DNA of 64,000 nt, from assembly GCA_964472505.1 (NCBI GenBank), contig CAYYQW010000013.1:1-64000 (forward strand), given 5' to 3'. This document shows, piece by piece, positions 15,847 to 24,063 of the stretch. The stretch comes from JAYEIA01 sp964472505 (lineage in GTDB: Bacteria > Bacteroidota > Bacteroidia > Bacteroidales > JAADGE01). A model generated the notes under the pieces. That model did not search any database. It was given only the letters and a program-made list of their open reading frames with translations, and had not been told where the DNA came from. Numbering within the stretch: position 1 is the stretch's first letter; each line of letters begins with the position of its first letter. The position numbers and the translations under genes are program-made.

Positions 15847-17229
15847 TTAATCCGGACGCCGGATTTTTCCGCGAAAATAGGAAAAATAGATACCAAAAAT
15901 ACTGATAAGTGAAAAGCTGACAAAGCCCCATTTAATCACTTTCATAAATAAAGCGTCCGGAACTGCTTTAATGCTTTGGTCTCCCAATATGCCGGCAATG
16001 AATAGTGTGGCAACGGTCATGCTGAATATTTGGCCAAGCACACGCATGGTTGCGGCCGAACCCGAAGCCAAGCCGTATTGTGTTTTGTTAACCGAACCCA
16101 TAATGGTATTCATATTGGGCGATGAAAACAGAGCAAAGCCCAGTCCTACCCAAAGTAACAAGCTAATAATTATCCACAATGGGCTTGAGGCAGATAAAAA
16201 TGCGAATGCGGCCAAACCAACCGTACACATACTCATACCCAAAGTGGAGATATAGCGCGGCTGAATTCTGTCTGAAAGCCGCCCGGCACTTGGCGAAAAT
16301 ATAGCCATCATAATTGGTTGAGCTACCAAAATAATTCCGGCATCGCGCGGTGACAGTCCTTTAATTTTTTGCAAATACAGACTCAGCAAAAAAACAATGG
16401 CAAATGTGCCACTGTAATTTATTAAAGCAGCCAAATTGGAGTAAGCAAAAAGTCTGTTTTTTGTAAACAGCTTGGTTTGTATAACGGGTGCGGATGAGCG
16501 GCTTTCAAAAAGCCAAAAAGCCATAAGCGCCGGAATCCCGGCAGCCATTGCCAACCAACCAATGGTTTCGGGAATTCGTGATGAACCGTAAACCAATGCT
16601 ACCAATGCGAACATATAAAAAGCAGTCCCTTTTAAGTCAATATTCCGGTTTTCGTTATCAGATTTTTTATCTTTTTCTAAATAAAGAAACGCGATGATAC
16701 TTGTAAGAACACCCAAACCTGCAGAAAAATAAAAAATGGAACGCCAGCCCAAATATTGGGTTAAGATGCCGCCTGCAAAAGGCCCGACGGCCAAGCCGAT
16801 ATATACGGCAGCAACGACAATACCTAAAACCCGGCCACGATGTTTGGGTAAAAAAGCAGAAACTAAAATGGCCGGCCCGGTGGTGCTTGTAAATGCACCT
16901 CCGATACCTTGGATATATCGGGCAAAGATTAGCCAAAATCCCGAAACGGCTGTTGCGCAAGCCAAAGATGCAAGCGTAAATATTATAATGCCTATTTTAA
17001 AAACACGCCGTATTCCTGTTAAATCTCCCAAACGCCCAACCGGCAAAAGAAACATAGCCGTTGCCAACAAAAAAGAAGTAACCGTCCAACTGAGTGTTAC
17101 CGCATTAAGTTCGAAAGTTTTTTCAATATCCGGCAAAGCGATGTTTATGGATGAAATTAAAAACGATCCCATAAAAGCTGTTATGGCAACGATGCCGATA
17201 ATGGAAATTTGTCGGTTTGAAAAACACAT
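15847..17229 (-). CDS. MFS transporter, DHA2-like drug or metabolite exporter
   Basis: Polytopic inner-membrane transporter of the major facilitator superfamily. Seen: many hydrophobic segments along 460 aa, compatible with 14 helices. The loop 2-3 motif is GRLGDLTGIRRVFKIG, and RYIQGIGGAFTS together with GPFAGGILTQYLGWRSIFYFS (motif C region) point to a drug:H+ antiporter-type exporter. A second-half GRLSDRIQPRYI repeats motif A. I use the ATG at 17229 because the eleven residues before it are non-hydrophobic and fall on the -7 box at 17260-17267. Substrate cannot be read from sequence. The gene ends 14 bp from the AsmA stop. Confidence 0.9.
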   Translation of the reverse strand: MCFSNRQISIIGIVAITAFMGSFLISSINIALPDIEKTFELNAVTLSWTVTSFLLATAMFLLPVGRLGDLTGIRRVFKIGIIIFTLASLACATAVSGFWLIFARYIQGIGGAFTSTTGPAILVSAFLPKHRGRVLGIVVAAVYIGLAVGPFAGGILTQYLGWRSIFYFSAGLGVLTSIIAFLYLEKDKKSDNENRNIDLKGTAFYMFALVALVYGSSRIPETIGWLAMAAGIPALMAFWLFESRSSAPVIQTKLFTKNRLFAYSNLAALINYSGTFAIVFLLSLYLQKIKGLSPRDAGIILVAQPIMMAIFSPSAGRLSDRIQPRYISTLGMSMCTVGLAAFAFLSASSPLWIIISLLLWVGLGFALFSSPNMNTIMGSVNKTQYGLASGSAATMRVLGQIFSMTVATLFIAGILGDQSIKAVPDALFMKVIKWGFVSFSLISIFGIYFSYFRGKIRRPD

Positions 17230-17259
17230 CTTTTTGTAATATAAATAATTATAAAAATG

Positions 17260-17267
17260 CAAAATTA
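17260..17267 (-). promoter_or_regulatory. -7 element of the MFS gene (TAATTTTG)
   Basis: Exact TAnnTTTG on the minus strand, about 30 bp upstream of the ATG at 17229. It supports the shorter start. Confidence 0.55.
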
Positions 17268-17312
17268 AAAAACAGTCTGAGAAATCGGAATGTTTTATTT
17301 GTATTAAAATAC

Positions 17313-17337
17313 CAAAAGGCGGACAGTTCCGCCTTTT
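17313..17337 (-). terminator. Strong hairpin after the exported unknown at 17372
   Basis: A perfect 11-bp stem CAAAAGGCGGA/TCCGCCTTTTG with a 4-nt loop lies 35 bp beyond the minus-strand stop at 17372 and upstream of the MFS promoter. The T-run is partly inside the stem. The A-run on the plus-strand side makes it potentially bidirectional. Confidence 0.7.
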
Positions 17338-17371
17338 GAAAAAATAATGAGTTTACGAAATGTAAATACAG

Positions 17372-17812
17372 CTAATTCTTAAAACCGACAATGACTACCA
17401 AGCAGCCGGTTTGTGTATTATTGGAATCTTTAGGATCAGGAAGTGTAGCCGAAATAATTAAGTTTTGATTTGACTGAGAGGTGAATTCCCAACTGTGCGT
17501 ATTTCCATTTTCGGAGCTGTCGAAGAGTACTTCTTTTTGAAAATTGACTACTTTAAACTTTGGAGCCGGCAGATTATCGGCTCCTACTACAACAATTTTG
17601 TAGGTTTTCCCTTTAAAAAATGATTTATAAACATCCATATTATCACCTTCGCTTAAAGGCAAAGCACTCAAGCGTCCTTCGGGTATATACATGGATGTAT
17701 CTAAAACAGTAAAGCCTTTAGTTTTTGCAAAATTAAGGCATTGGGCATTAAGGTTTCCGCCGGTGAAAGCAAAAACGGATAACAGTATAATAAGTAATTT
17801 AATATTTTTCAT
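17372..17812 (-). CDS. Exported hypothetical protein, about 146 aa
   Basis: Unrecognised. It has a clear signal peptide (MKNIKLLIILLSVFAFTGG, cleavage after NLNA near residue 22), then a mature region of about 124 aa rich in beta-type sequence. Two cysteines bracket it: one immediately after the cleavage site (QCLNFAKTKG) and one close to the C-terminus (TGCLVVIVGF), which could form a disulfide in the periplasm. I chose the ATG at 17812 because the six residues before it dilute the signal peptide. It lies 45 bp downstream of the lipoprotein gene on the same strand and may be its operon partner. No function is proposed. Confidence 0.8.
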   Translation of the reverse strand: MKNIKLLIILLSVFAFTGGNLNAQCLNFAKTKGFTVLDTSMYIPEGRLSALPLSEGDNMDVYKSFFKGKTYKIVVVGADNLPAPKFKVVNFQKEVLFDSSENGNTHSWEFTSQSNQNLIISATLPDPKDSNNTQTGCLVVIVGFKN

Positions 17813-17857
17813 ACGTAGAAAATTTCTCAATTAACGAAAAAATTTAACAATATATTT

Positions 17858-18694
17858 TTAAGCCGTGTACTTGTCTCGAATTGATTTGATAAGCTCACAG
17901 AATTCTTTAAACTCATCTTCGGAAGGCTTATCGCCCATTTTCGAATATAGCTTTTCAATTTTTTTGAAATCCGTTTTTAGGTCGCTCAAGTCAACATCTT
18001 GTTCGGCTTGTTCCAGCATACGTTTCATTATATCAATTGATATGGCCTGATCTAAAATGCTTTGTGTTAAATCAGGATGTTTATCTGTTTTATAATCGGT
18101 ATATGCCGTGGCAATATACTGAGCTTCTATCCAACCGCCCACCAATATCATGGCCATTATATCATGACGTTTATTTTCGAGAAGGTAAGCATCGGTATTC
18201 ATAAAGGTTTCGTTTATTATACGAATCAGTTGTTCTTTATCAGGTTTTTGCTCGATTATGGTTTGGGCATTTTTTTCTCCTATAGCATTGGTTATGCCCA
18301 GTTCTTCTGATATGCGCTTGGTGATATCGAAATATTCTTTACTAAATTGATTCTGTTCAAAATATCCGGCATAGCTTAGATCGGCTATATATATACCTAA
18401 ATTCAGCGCCAATTTTTTATTGGTATTGTAGCGTTGGTGGTTGGAGATCGGATTTAAAAACTCCGGATTAAAAATAAGGTTCGGATTATCAATTAGCAGC
18501 CCGGCCATATCGGACGGAGCCGGTACTGAATACATAACATTGCCGGCAAGTTGTTCCTCTGTTTCAATTTCGTCCGTAATTACCGTGCTTTCTTCTTCAG
18601 TGCCCGGATTACAATACATAAACACAGAAAAGACAATGAACAAAAGAAGTAATCTGCCGAGATTCTTTCGTAAAATAAAGTGCTTTTTGTTCAT
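17858..18694 (-). CDS. Predicted lipoprotein, unknown function
   Basis: Unrecognised family. It carries a lipoprotein signal peptide (residues about 10-28, LLLLFIVFSVFMYC) with Cys28 as the likely lipidated residue. A short Glu/Thr-rich linker follows, then a mostly alpha-helical domain of about 200 aa (YNTNKKLALNLGIYIADLSYAGYF, then IAEKNAQTIIEQ-like helices and a charged C-terminus). Helical lipoproteins of this size and start are common in Bacteroidota genomes, but no domain name can be assigned. Its own -7 box is at 18722-18729. It is probably co-transcribed with the exported protein at 17372. Confidence 0.8.
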   Translation of the reverse strand: MNKKHFILRKNLGRLLLLFIVFSVFMYCNPGTEEESTVITDEIETEEQLAGNVMYSVPAPSDMAGLLIDNPNLIFNPEFLNPISNHQRYNTNKKLALNLGIYIADLSYAGYFEQNQFSKEYFDITKRISEELGITNAIGEKNAQTIIEQKPDKEQLIRIINETFMNTDAYLLENKRHDIMAMILVGGWIEAQYIATAYTDYKTDKHPDLTQSILDQAISIDIMKRMLEQAEQDVDLSDLKTDFKKIEKLYSKMGDKPSEDEFKEFCELIKSIRDKYTA

Positions 18695-18721
18695 AAGTTA
18701 CAATTTAATTTTATTTCTTTC

Positions 18722-18729
18722 AAATCTAA
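18722..18729 (-). promoter_or_regulatory. -7 element of the lipoprotein gene (TAGATTTG)
   Basis: Exact TAnnTTTG on the minus strand, 28 bp upstream of the ATG at 18694. Confidence 0.5.
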
Positions 18730-18753
18730 TGCTTTTTGAATAAATTCAAAAAT

Positions 18754-19701
18754 TTAGTTTGACGAACGGAAATAATTATCCATTACATTTTGAATTCTTT
18801 CTTCCGGATTTTGTGATTTTTCAGGTATAAATTTTTCCCCGGTGAGTATTTCAAAAAGCTCTATATAACGCTCCGATACTTCTTTTGCAAATGCTTCGCT
18901 CAGCTCCGGAACAGCTTGGTTATCTTCACCTGAAAACCCCTGCTTCATAAGATATTCACGAACAAATTCTTTTGATAATTGTCTTGGGCTTAATCCTTTT
19001 GCGAAACGCTCATTGTAATCATCAGCATAAAAATAACGGGTAGAATCCGGTGTATGAATTTCATCTATGAGATATATTTTGCCGTCTTTTTTCCCGAATT
19101 CATATTTTGTATCTGCCATAATTAAGCCTTGATTTGCGGCAGTTTTTGATCCAAGCTGAAAAAGCTTATGAGTATATTCTTCCAATTTGGTATAATCGCT
19201 TTCACTGACTAAGCCTTGGCGAATGATTTCTTCTTTGGATATTTCTTCATCATGGCCGGTATCTGCTTTTGTAGTAGGTGTGATTATTGGTTTTTCAAAA
19301 GCTTGATGTTCTTTCATGCCCTTGGGAATAACAACACCACTCACGGATTGTCTTCCGCCTTTGTAGGCACGCCATGCACTTCCCGTAAGATATGCACGGA
19401 TAATCATCTCAACCGGAAAAGGCTTGCAATAGCGACCGACCATAACGACCGGATCGGGATCGGCAATTTTCCAGTTTGGAACCACCGATACGCTTTCATC
19501 CAGAAATTTTTTGGCTATTTGATTTAATATTTGCCCCTTGTACGGAATTCCGCGGTTTAATACTTTGTCAAATGCCGAAATACGGTCGCTTACCAGCATT
19601 ACCAATAAGTCATTTTCCAAAAAATATACATCACGGACCTTTCCTTGGTACTTCTTTTTTAGGCCGGGAAGCGACAAATCCGATTTAAGCAGCGGCTTCA
19701 T
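18754..19701 (-). CDS. purC: Phosphoribosylaminoimidazole-succinocarboxamide synthase
   Basis: SAICAR synthase joins CAIR and aspartate with ATP in purine synthesis, in the cytoplasm. Seen: KYQGKVRDVYFLENDLLVMLVSDRISAFD near the start, GSAWRAYKGG, TTKADTGHDEEIS in the middle, and LIDEIHTPDSTRYF, all PurC signatures. At 315 aa it is the longer bacterial/eukaryotic-like form. I use the ATG at 19701; the longer frame from 19788 overlaps the phoH end and reads as a hydrophobic artefact. It starts 19 bp after phoH, so the pair is likely an operon. Confidence 0.96.
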   Translation of the reverse strand: MKPLLKSDLSLPGLKKKYQGKVRDVYFLENDLLVMLVSDRISAFDKVLNRGIPYKGQILNQIAKKFLDESVSVVPNWKIADPDPVVMVGRYCKPFPVEMIIRAYLTGSAWRAYKGGRQSVSGVVIPKGMKEHQAFEKPIITPTTKADTGHDEEISKEEIIRQGLVSESDYTKLEEYTHKLFQLGSKTAANQGLIMADTKYEFGKKDGKIYLIDEIHTPDSTRYFYADDYNERFAKGLSPRQLSKEFVREYLMKQGFSGEDNQAVPELSEAFAKEVSERYIELFEILTGEKFIPEKSQNPEERIQNVMDNYFRSSN

Positions 19702-19720
19702 AAAATTTAATTTTAGTTTG

Positions 19721-20656
19721 TTAGTTCGTGTCTCCCTTTTCAAAAGCATTAACAATAGAAGTAACCAAGCGATGACGAATAATTTCATCCTTTGAAAATT
19801 CTATAAAAGAAATGCCTTCAATATTGTTTAACAAGTGTTTGGCTTTTACCAAGCCGGATGCACTTTTATCGGGTAAATCAATTTGCGTAATGTCACCGGT
19901 TACAAAAAATTTTGAATTTTCCCCCATACGTGTAAGGAACATTTTTATTTGTCCGAGGGTTGTATTTTGTGCTTCATCCAGGATCACCACGGCATTATTT
20001 AATGTACGTCCGCGCATGTATGCCAGCGGAGCAATTTGGACGGTGCCGTTTTCTATGAGCGTATTTAACTTTCTTCCAGGAATCAAATCGTATAGTGCGT
20101 CGTAGAGTGCTTGCAAATATGGGTCCAGCTTCATTTTGACATCTCCGGGCAAAAAACCGAGGCTTTCTCCGGCCTCAACAGCCGGGCGGCTTAAAATAAT
20201 TCTTTGTACTTGTTTTTCTTTAAGAGCTTTAACCGCCAGGGCAATGGCCATGTATGTTTTTCCCGTTCCGGCCGGTCCGGTTGCAAATAGTAAATCGTCT
20301 TTACCAAAGGCTTCGATGAGCCTCTCCTGCCCTTTGGTACGGGGTCTTATAATTTTTCCGTGATTTCCGTATATTACTACATCACTTTTATTACCGGTAG
20401 GTAAGCGTTCGTAAAATATATTATTTATATCCTCAGGTCGCAAAAGTTTATATTTACCAAGATGCTCATTCACGCTGTCATAAAAAGCCATAAAATGGGC
20501 AATTTCAGCTTCATCGCCTTTGAGCATTATCTCATCGCCTCGGTGCGAAATGATAAGTTTTGGGAAAAGTTTTTGAATGAGTTTTAAATTTTCATTTTGA
20601 ACTCCCAAAAAATCTACGGGCATCTCAGTATCAACAGAAATTTTCTTTTCAATCAT
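19721..20656 (-). CDS. phoH: PhoH-family ATPase
   Basis: Cytoplasmic P-loop ATPase of the PhoH/YbeZ family, linked to RNA metabolism and ribosome maturation through neighbours such as YbeY in other bacteria. Seen: a short N-terminal KH-like part (LIISHRGDEIMLKG), the Walker A motif ATGPAGTGKTYMA near residue 130, RPAVEAGESLGFLPGD, Walker B VILDEAQN, and FVTGDITQIDLP. The length of 311 aa is typical. It precedes purC by 19 bp. Its promoter region is divergent to the SAM-hydrolase gene with overlapping -7 boxes. ybeY is not in the window. Confidence 0.93.
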   Translation of the reverse strand: MIEKKISVDTEMPVDFLGVQNENLKLIQKLFPKLIISHRGDEIMLKGDEAEIAHFMAFYDSVNEHLGKYKLLRPEDINNIFYERLPTGNKSDVVIYGNHGKIIRPRTKGQERLIEAFGKDDLLFATGPAGTGKTYMAIALAVKALKEKQVQRIILSRPAVEAGESLGFLPGDVKMKLDPYLQALYDALYDLIPGRKLNTLIENGTVQIAPLAYMRGRTLNNAVVILDEAQNTTLGQIKMFLTRMGENSKFFVTGDITQIDLPDKSASGLVKAKHLLNNIEGISFIEFSKDEIIRHRLVTSIVNAFEKGDTN

Positions 20657-20680
20657 TTATTTTCTTAATTAATAATTAAG

Positions 20681-20688
20681 TACTTTTG
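20681..20688 (+). promoter_or_regulatory. -7 element (TACTTTTG) overlapping a divergent promoter
   Basis: Exact TAnnTTTG, 55 bp upstream of the ATG at 20744. It directly abuts a near-match for phoH on the minus strand (TTACTTTG, complement of 20689-20696). Together they form the near-palindrome TACTTTTGCAAAGTA. Confidence 0.5.
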
Positions 20689-20743
20689 CAAAGTAATAAG
20701 AATAGAATTAAAATATGATGCAAAAATAATTTTTTTTAAAGAA

Positions 20744-21550
20744 ATGAGTGTAATAACTTTAACAACTGACCGACGAAGTGATGATTTCTTTGTAGGAAGA
20801 GTAAAAGGGGAGATAGCAAAGCTGTGTCCTTCGGCGCATGTTATAGATTTAGCTCATAATCTGCCTCACTTTAATATAGATTACGCATCATTTATAATCA
20901 GAAACAGCTACAAAAATTTTCCGGACGGAACCATACACTTTATAGGTATTGACAGCGAAGAAGGCCCGGGCCAACGACATCTCATAGCCAAAGCCTTTGA
21001 CCAATACTTCATTTGTGCCGACAACGGAATTATTTCACTAATTTTTGAAGCGCATGAGGTTTCGGAATTATACCAACCGATAAGCAGTGAAAATGAAGGC
21101 CTTCCGGCTATGCTTCGCTTTGTATTGTTGGCTCAAAAAATTATTAATGCCGTTTCGAGTGAAGAATTTTTAAAACCCGCTACAAACTACAAAAAGAAGT
21201 TAAGCTCGCGCCCGGTGCAGGAAGAAGCCCTTTTACTCGGAAAAATTATCTATGTGGACAGCTACCAAAATGCCATAACCAATATTGACCGCAGCCTGTT
21301 TGAAGAAAGCCGAAAAGGGCGTAACTTTATAATATATGCAGGAAGCATGTCCAATAAGATTCACGCAATTAATCAAACACATCTTGAATCACAACATGGT
21401 GAGTTGCTGGCTATATTTAACTCTATGGATTTACTCGAAATATCCATAAATAAGGGAGCAGTTATGCGCCTGCTGAATTTGAAACTCTATACTGAAATTC
21501 GAATAGAGTTTTTTGTCCCTAAAACCAAAGACCACCCGCAATTGTTCTAA
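20744..21550 (+). CDS. SAM hydrolase/hydroxide adenosyltransferase-like protein (DUF62)
   Basis: Member of the S-adenosyl-L-methionine hydroxide adenosyltransferase family, related to fluorinases and chlorinases. Characterised non-halogenase members hydrolyse SAM to adenosine and methionine. Seen: an N-terminal TLTTDRRSDDFFVGRVKGEI with the substrate-binding Asp, VIDLAHNLPHF, FPDGTIHFIGIDSEEG and FICADNGIISLIFE (the DNG motif), then a C-terminal beta-barrel with VDSYQNAITNID. At 268 aa it is full length. It lacks an obvious halogenase-specific insertion, so hydrolysis is the likelier activity. It overlaps the convergent PD40-OmpA gene by 4 bp at the 3' ends. Confidence 0.88.
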   Translation: MSVITLTTDRRSDDFFVGRVKGEIAKLCPSAHVIDLAHNLPHFNIDYASFIIRNSYKNFPDGTIHFIGIDSEEGPGQRHLIAKAFDQYFICADNGIISLIFEAHEVSELYQPISSENEGLPAMLRFVLLAQKIINAVSSEEFLKPATNYKKKLSSRPVQEEALLLGKIIYVDSYQNAITNIDRSLFEESRKGRNFIIYAGSMSNKIHAINQTHLESQHGELLAIFNSMDLLEISINKGAVMRLLNLKLYTEIRIEFFVPKTKDHPQLF

Positions 21551-23729
21551 TTGTCTAACTCAATAACTTCTGCATTCGGATAACCCATTTTTTTAATCAT
21601 CGCTAAATTATCTTCAGCTAAAGATTTTTGGGTGTATTTCCCGAAAGTATATTCAATACTTCCGTCGGGAGTTTTGGTTTTCTTTACTTGACCCTGAAAG
21701 CGGTCTAAAAATTCTTGCTCTTCGGCTTGGCTTTTATTATAATTACCCAATACAATAGTAAAAACAGCACCACCGCTCAAAGCTTGCTTTCCCTTGGGTT
21801 TATACACATGTCCGCTTTCATCGGAAGGCACCTCATCCGTATCAATTTCATCAACACCGACAATTTGTCCTGAGACTAAATACTCCTTCATGGGCTCATC
21901 AATAAGCGTCATTATAATTTGGTTATCGCTTTCCGGATTGGCCAACTCAATGCCAATATTAATTCTGCTTTCACTAATCCCTTTAGATATTAAGTAAGCG
22001 GAAATTGCTTGAATACGTTTTTTTGCGCGTCGATCATCTTCATCCCCGGCAGCGGAGAGATCTATTTCGAGTGCCGGTTTTTGTTTCAAAAATGCTGTCG
22101 TTACATCCAACAACAATTCAGATTCATTGTTAAGTTTATTTTTGCCGGATTCAAATATAATTAAGTACTTCTTGTTAACATAAGCGGGCTCTACAGTCGT
22201 TAGTTCTTTCTCTGTTACATTATATTCCATTACATTATCAATGGGAGCCGGATAGCTAAATGCTTCAAAGTATGTGCCGGGTGCTTGCACATGAACAAAA
22301 TACGATTCGCCGCGCTTTGATAAGATTCTGAAAGCTCCCGAAGTGTCAGGCGAAACAGTTTTATAAAGCGCCTTTGTGCTTTCTTCATATACCGTAACCG
22401 TAGGTTTTTCATCAATTTCTTCCGGGCTGTTGATATGCCCTTTTACGGCCACATAGTAATTTATGGTGTCGGTAAAATCAATAAAATAAATGTCACTTCG
22501 TCCAAATCCTCCGCTTCGTCGTGAAGCAAAGTAAGCTCTTTCGGTATCATCGCTGAGAAAGTAATGAATATCATCTTCAACGGAGTTTACCGGAAAACCT
22601 AAGTTTTGAACATTACTAAAATCTGAACCTCTGATCTCAGCCGAAAAAATATCAAAACCTCCGATTGAATTATGTCCTTTTGAGCTAAAATAAAAGACGC
22701 CGCTTTCATGCAAGAATGGGCTGTCGTCATCATAAGGCGTATTAATATCGGGTCCAAGATTTTGCGGATTGGACCATTTTTCGCCTTCTTTAGTGATCCG
22801 ATATATATCGGTTCCCCCGTATCCGCCGGGCATATCGCTTGAAAAATAAATGGTATTTCCGTCTTTACTTACAAAAAGATGGACTTCTCTGTGTGAGCTG
22901 TTAACATATTTGCCCAATTTGGCAATTCGGGTCCACCGATCACCGTCTCGTTCACTCTGGTATATATCTCCGTCACGATAAATATAAATTTTCTTGGCAT
23001 CAGCAGACAGCCCGCAATTGGCATCGTTTTGCGATGTATTTATTCGGTTTCCCAAGGGTTGGGGATTTATCCAATTTCCCCGGTCATCCTTTGTTGTTAT
23101 ATATACATCTTCATCGTATTGCCCGTCAAGTTGTTGTTCTTCGGTTTGGTATTTCCTCCTTGAAGTAAAAATCATCACGTTTTCATCATAACTTAAAAAA
23201 GGAGAATGCTCTGAGAAATTTGAATTTATGGGTTCTCCGAAATTTCTGACTTGTATGGGACTTTCGACGTTGAGCAAAATTTTGGCATTTTCGCAGTACT
23301 CTATTTCTCGTTGAAGAATATCGACAGCTTCATAATCTTTTCTGTCCGATTCTATTTTTAATTCATTAAACAAAACCAGAGCATCGCCAAAACGCAAATT
23401 TTTGCGATATGTGCGTGCTAATTGGTACTTTGCGTCAAATGCTCCGCGTTCGTTTTCTTGCTGCGAATATAATTCGATTGCTTTTTTTAAAGGAGCAACT
23501 GCATTTTCTTTATTGTTGGCCATATTCATATAGCAATAACCCAATTTTAACAGATAATCCGGATTATTCGGGTCACTTTGCACTTTTATCTCAAATGCTT
23601 TTGAGGCTGCTATAATATTTCCCGAAAATATTAACTCTTCAGCTCTTTTGTCCGAAACTTCTTGCCCTTGGGCGAATGAAGCTCCCAAAAAAACACCAAT
23701 AAGCTAAAAATTACTTGGCGTGTATTCAT
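21547..23729 (-). CDS. TPR / PD40 propeller / OmpA-like / SPOR envelope protein, start frameshifted
   Basis: Large envelope protein with, in order: TPR-like helices (about residues 15-130 of the mature frame) and a WD40-like PD40 propeller (repeats such as MIFTSRRKYQ, IYFSSDMPGGYGGTDIY, FYFSSKGHNSIGGFDIF, AYFASRRSGGFGRSDIY, to about 415). A carboxypeptidase-regulatory-like strand domain, an OmpA-like C-domain (IIFESGKNKLNNES...RIQAISAYLISKGI) and a C-terminal SPOR-like domain follow. The layout resembles PorE-type periplasmic T9SS components. Oddity: the natural signal peptide (ATG at 23729, MNTRQVIFSLLVFF) is out of frame with the rest because a T-run (complement of 23687-23693) has seven T where eight are needed. 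Without the upstream part, only a weak TTG start at 23688 exists. Either a sequencing slip or a real frameshift. Confidence 0.8.
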
Positions 23730-24060
23730 TGTCGTCTTTTCTTTTTAAAAATAAAACGTTCTATGGTGAAAATCCACAAACTAAATGCTGTATATCACCT
23801 AAATCCGTAAACAGACTATATGAAATGCAATAATCATGCACTTTTATTGGCAACGGTCAATTTTTCTGCTGTTACGAGTTTGTGCTAAAAAAGTTGCAAA
23901 TAAATTACATTTTATTGGCATGAAATAATTTTTATGTAATTTTACCTTATAAATATAAGGAATATTAAAAAATTTTGAGGTTTTTAAGTTAAATAATTAC
24001 TTTCGCCAACTTAAAGATTGCATAAGCTACAATATGTTCTGAAACAATTAAATCAACAAG
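23730..24060. other. Divergent intergenic region, no gene
   Basis: This 330-bp AT-rich region separates the PD40-OmpA gene (minus) and the DUF349 gene (plus). Both promoters should lie here. No exact TAnnTTTG is seen; TTACTTTCG near 23997 is a one-base mismatch for the plus-strand gene. No coding frame or hairpin is convincing. Confidence 0.55.
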
Positions 24061-24063
24061 GTG

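Noticed and set aside
20744..21550. Fluorinase or chlorinase
   Set aside because: The family is right, but no halogenase-specific insertion is visible and most members hydrolyse SAM, so a halogenase call is not supported.
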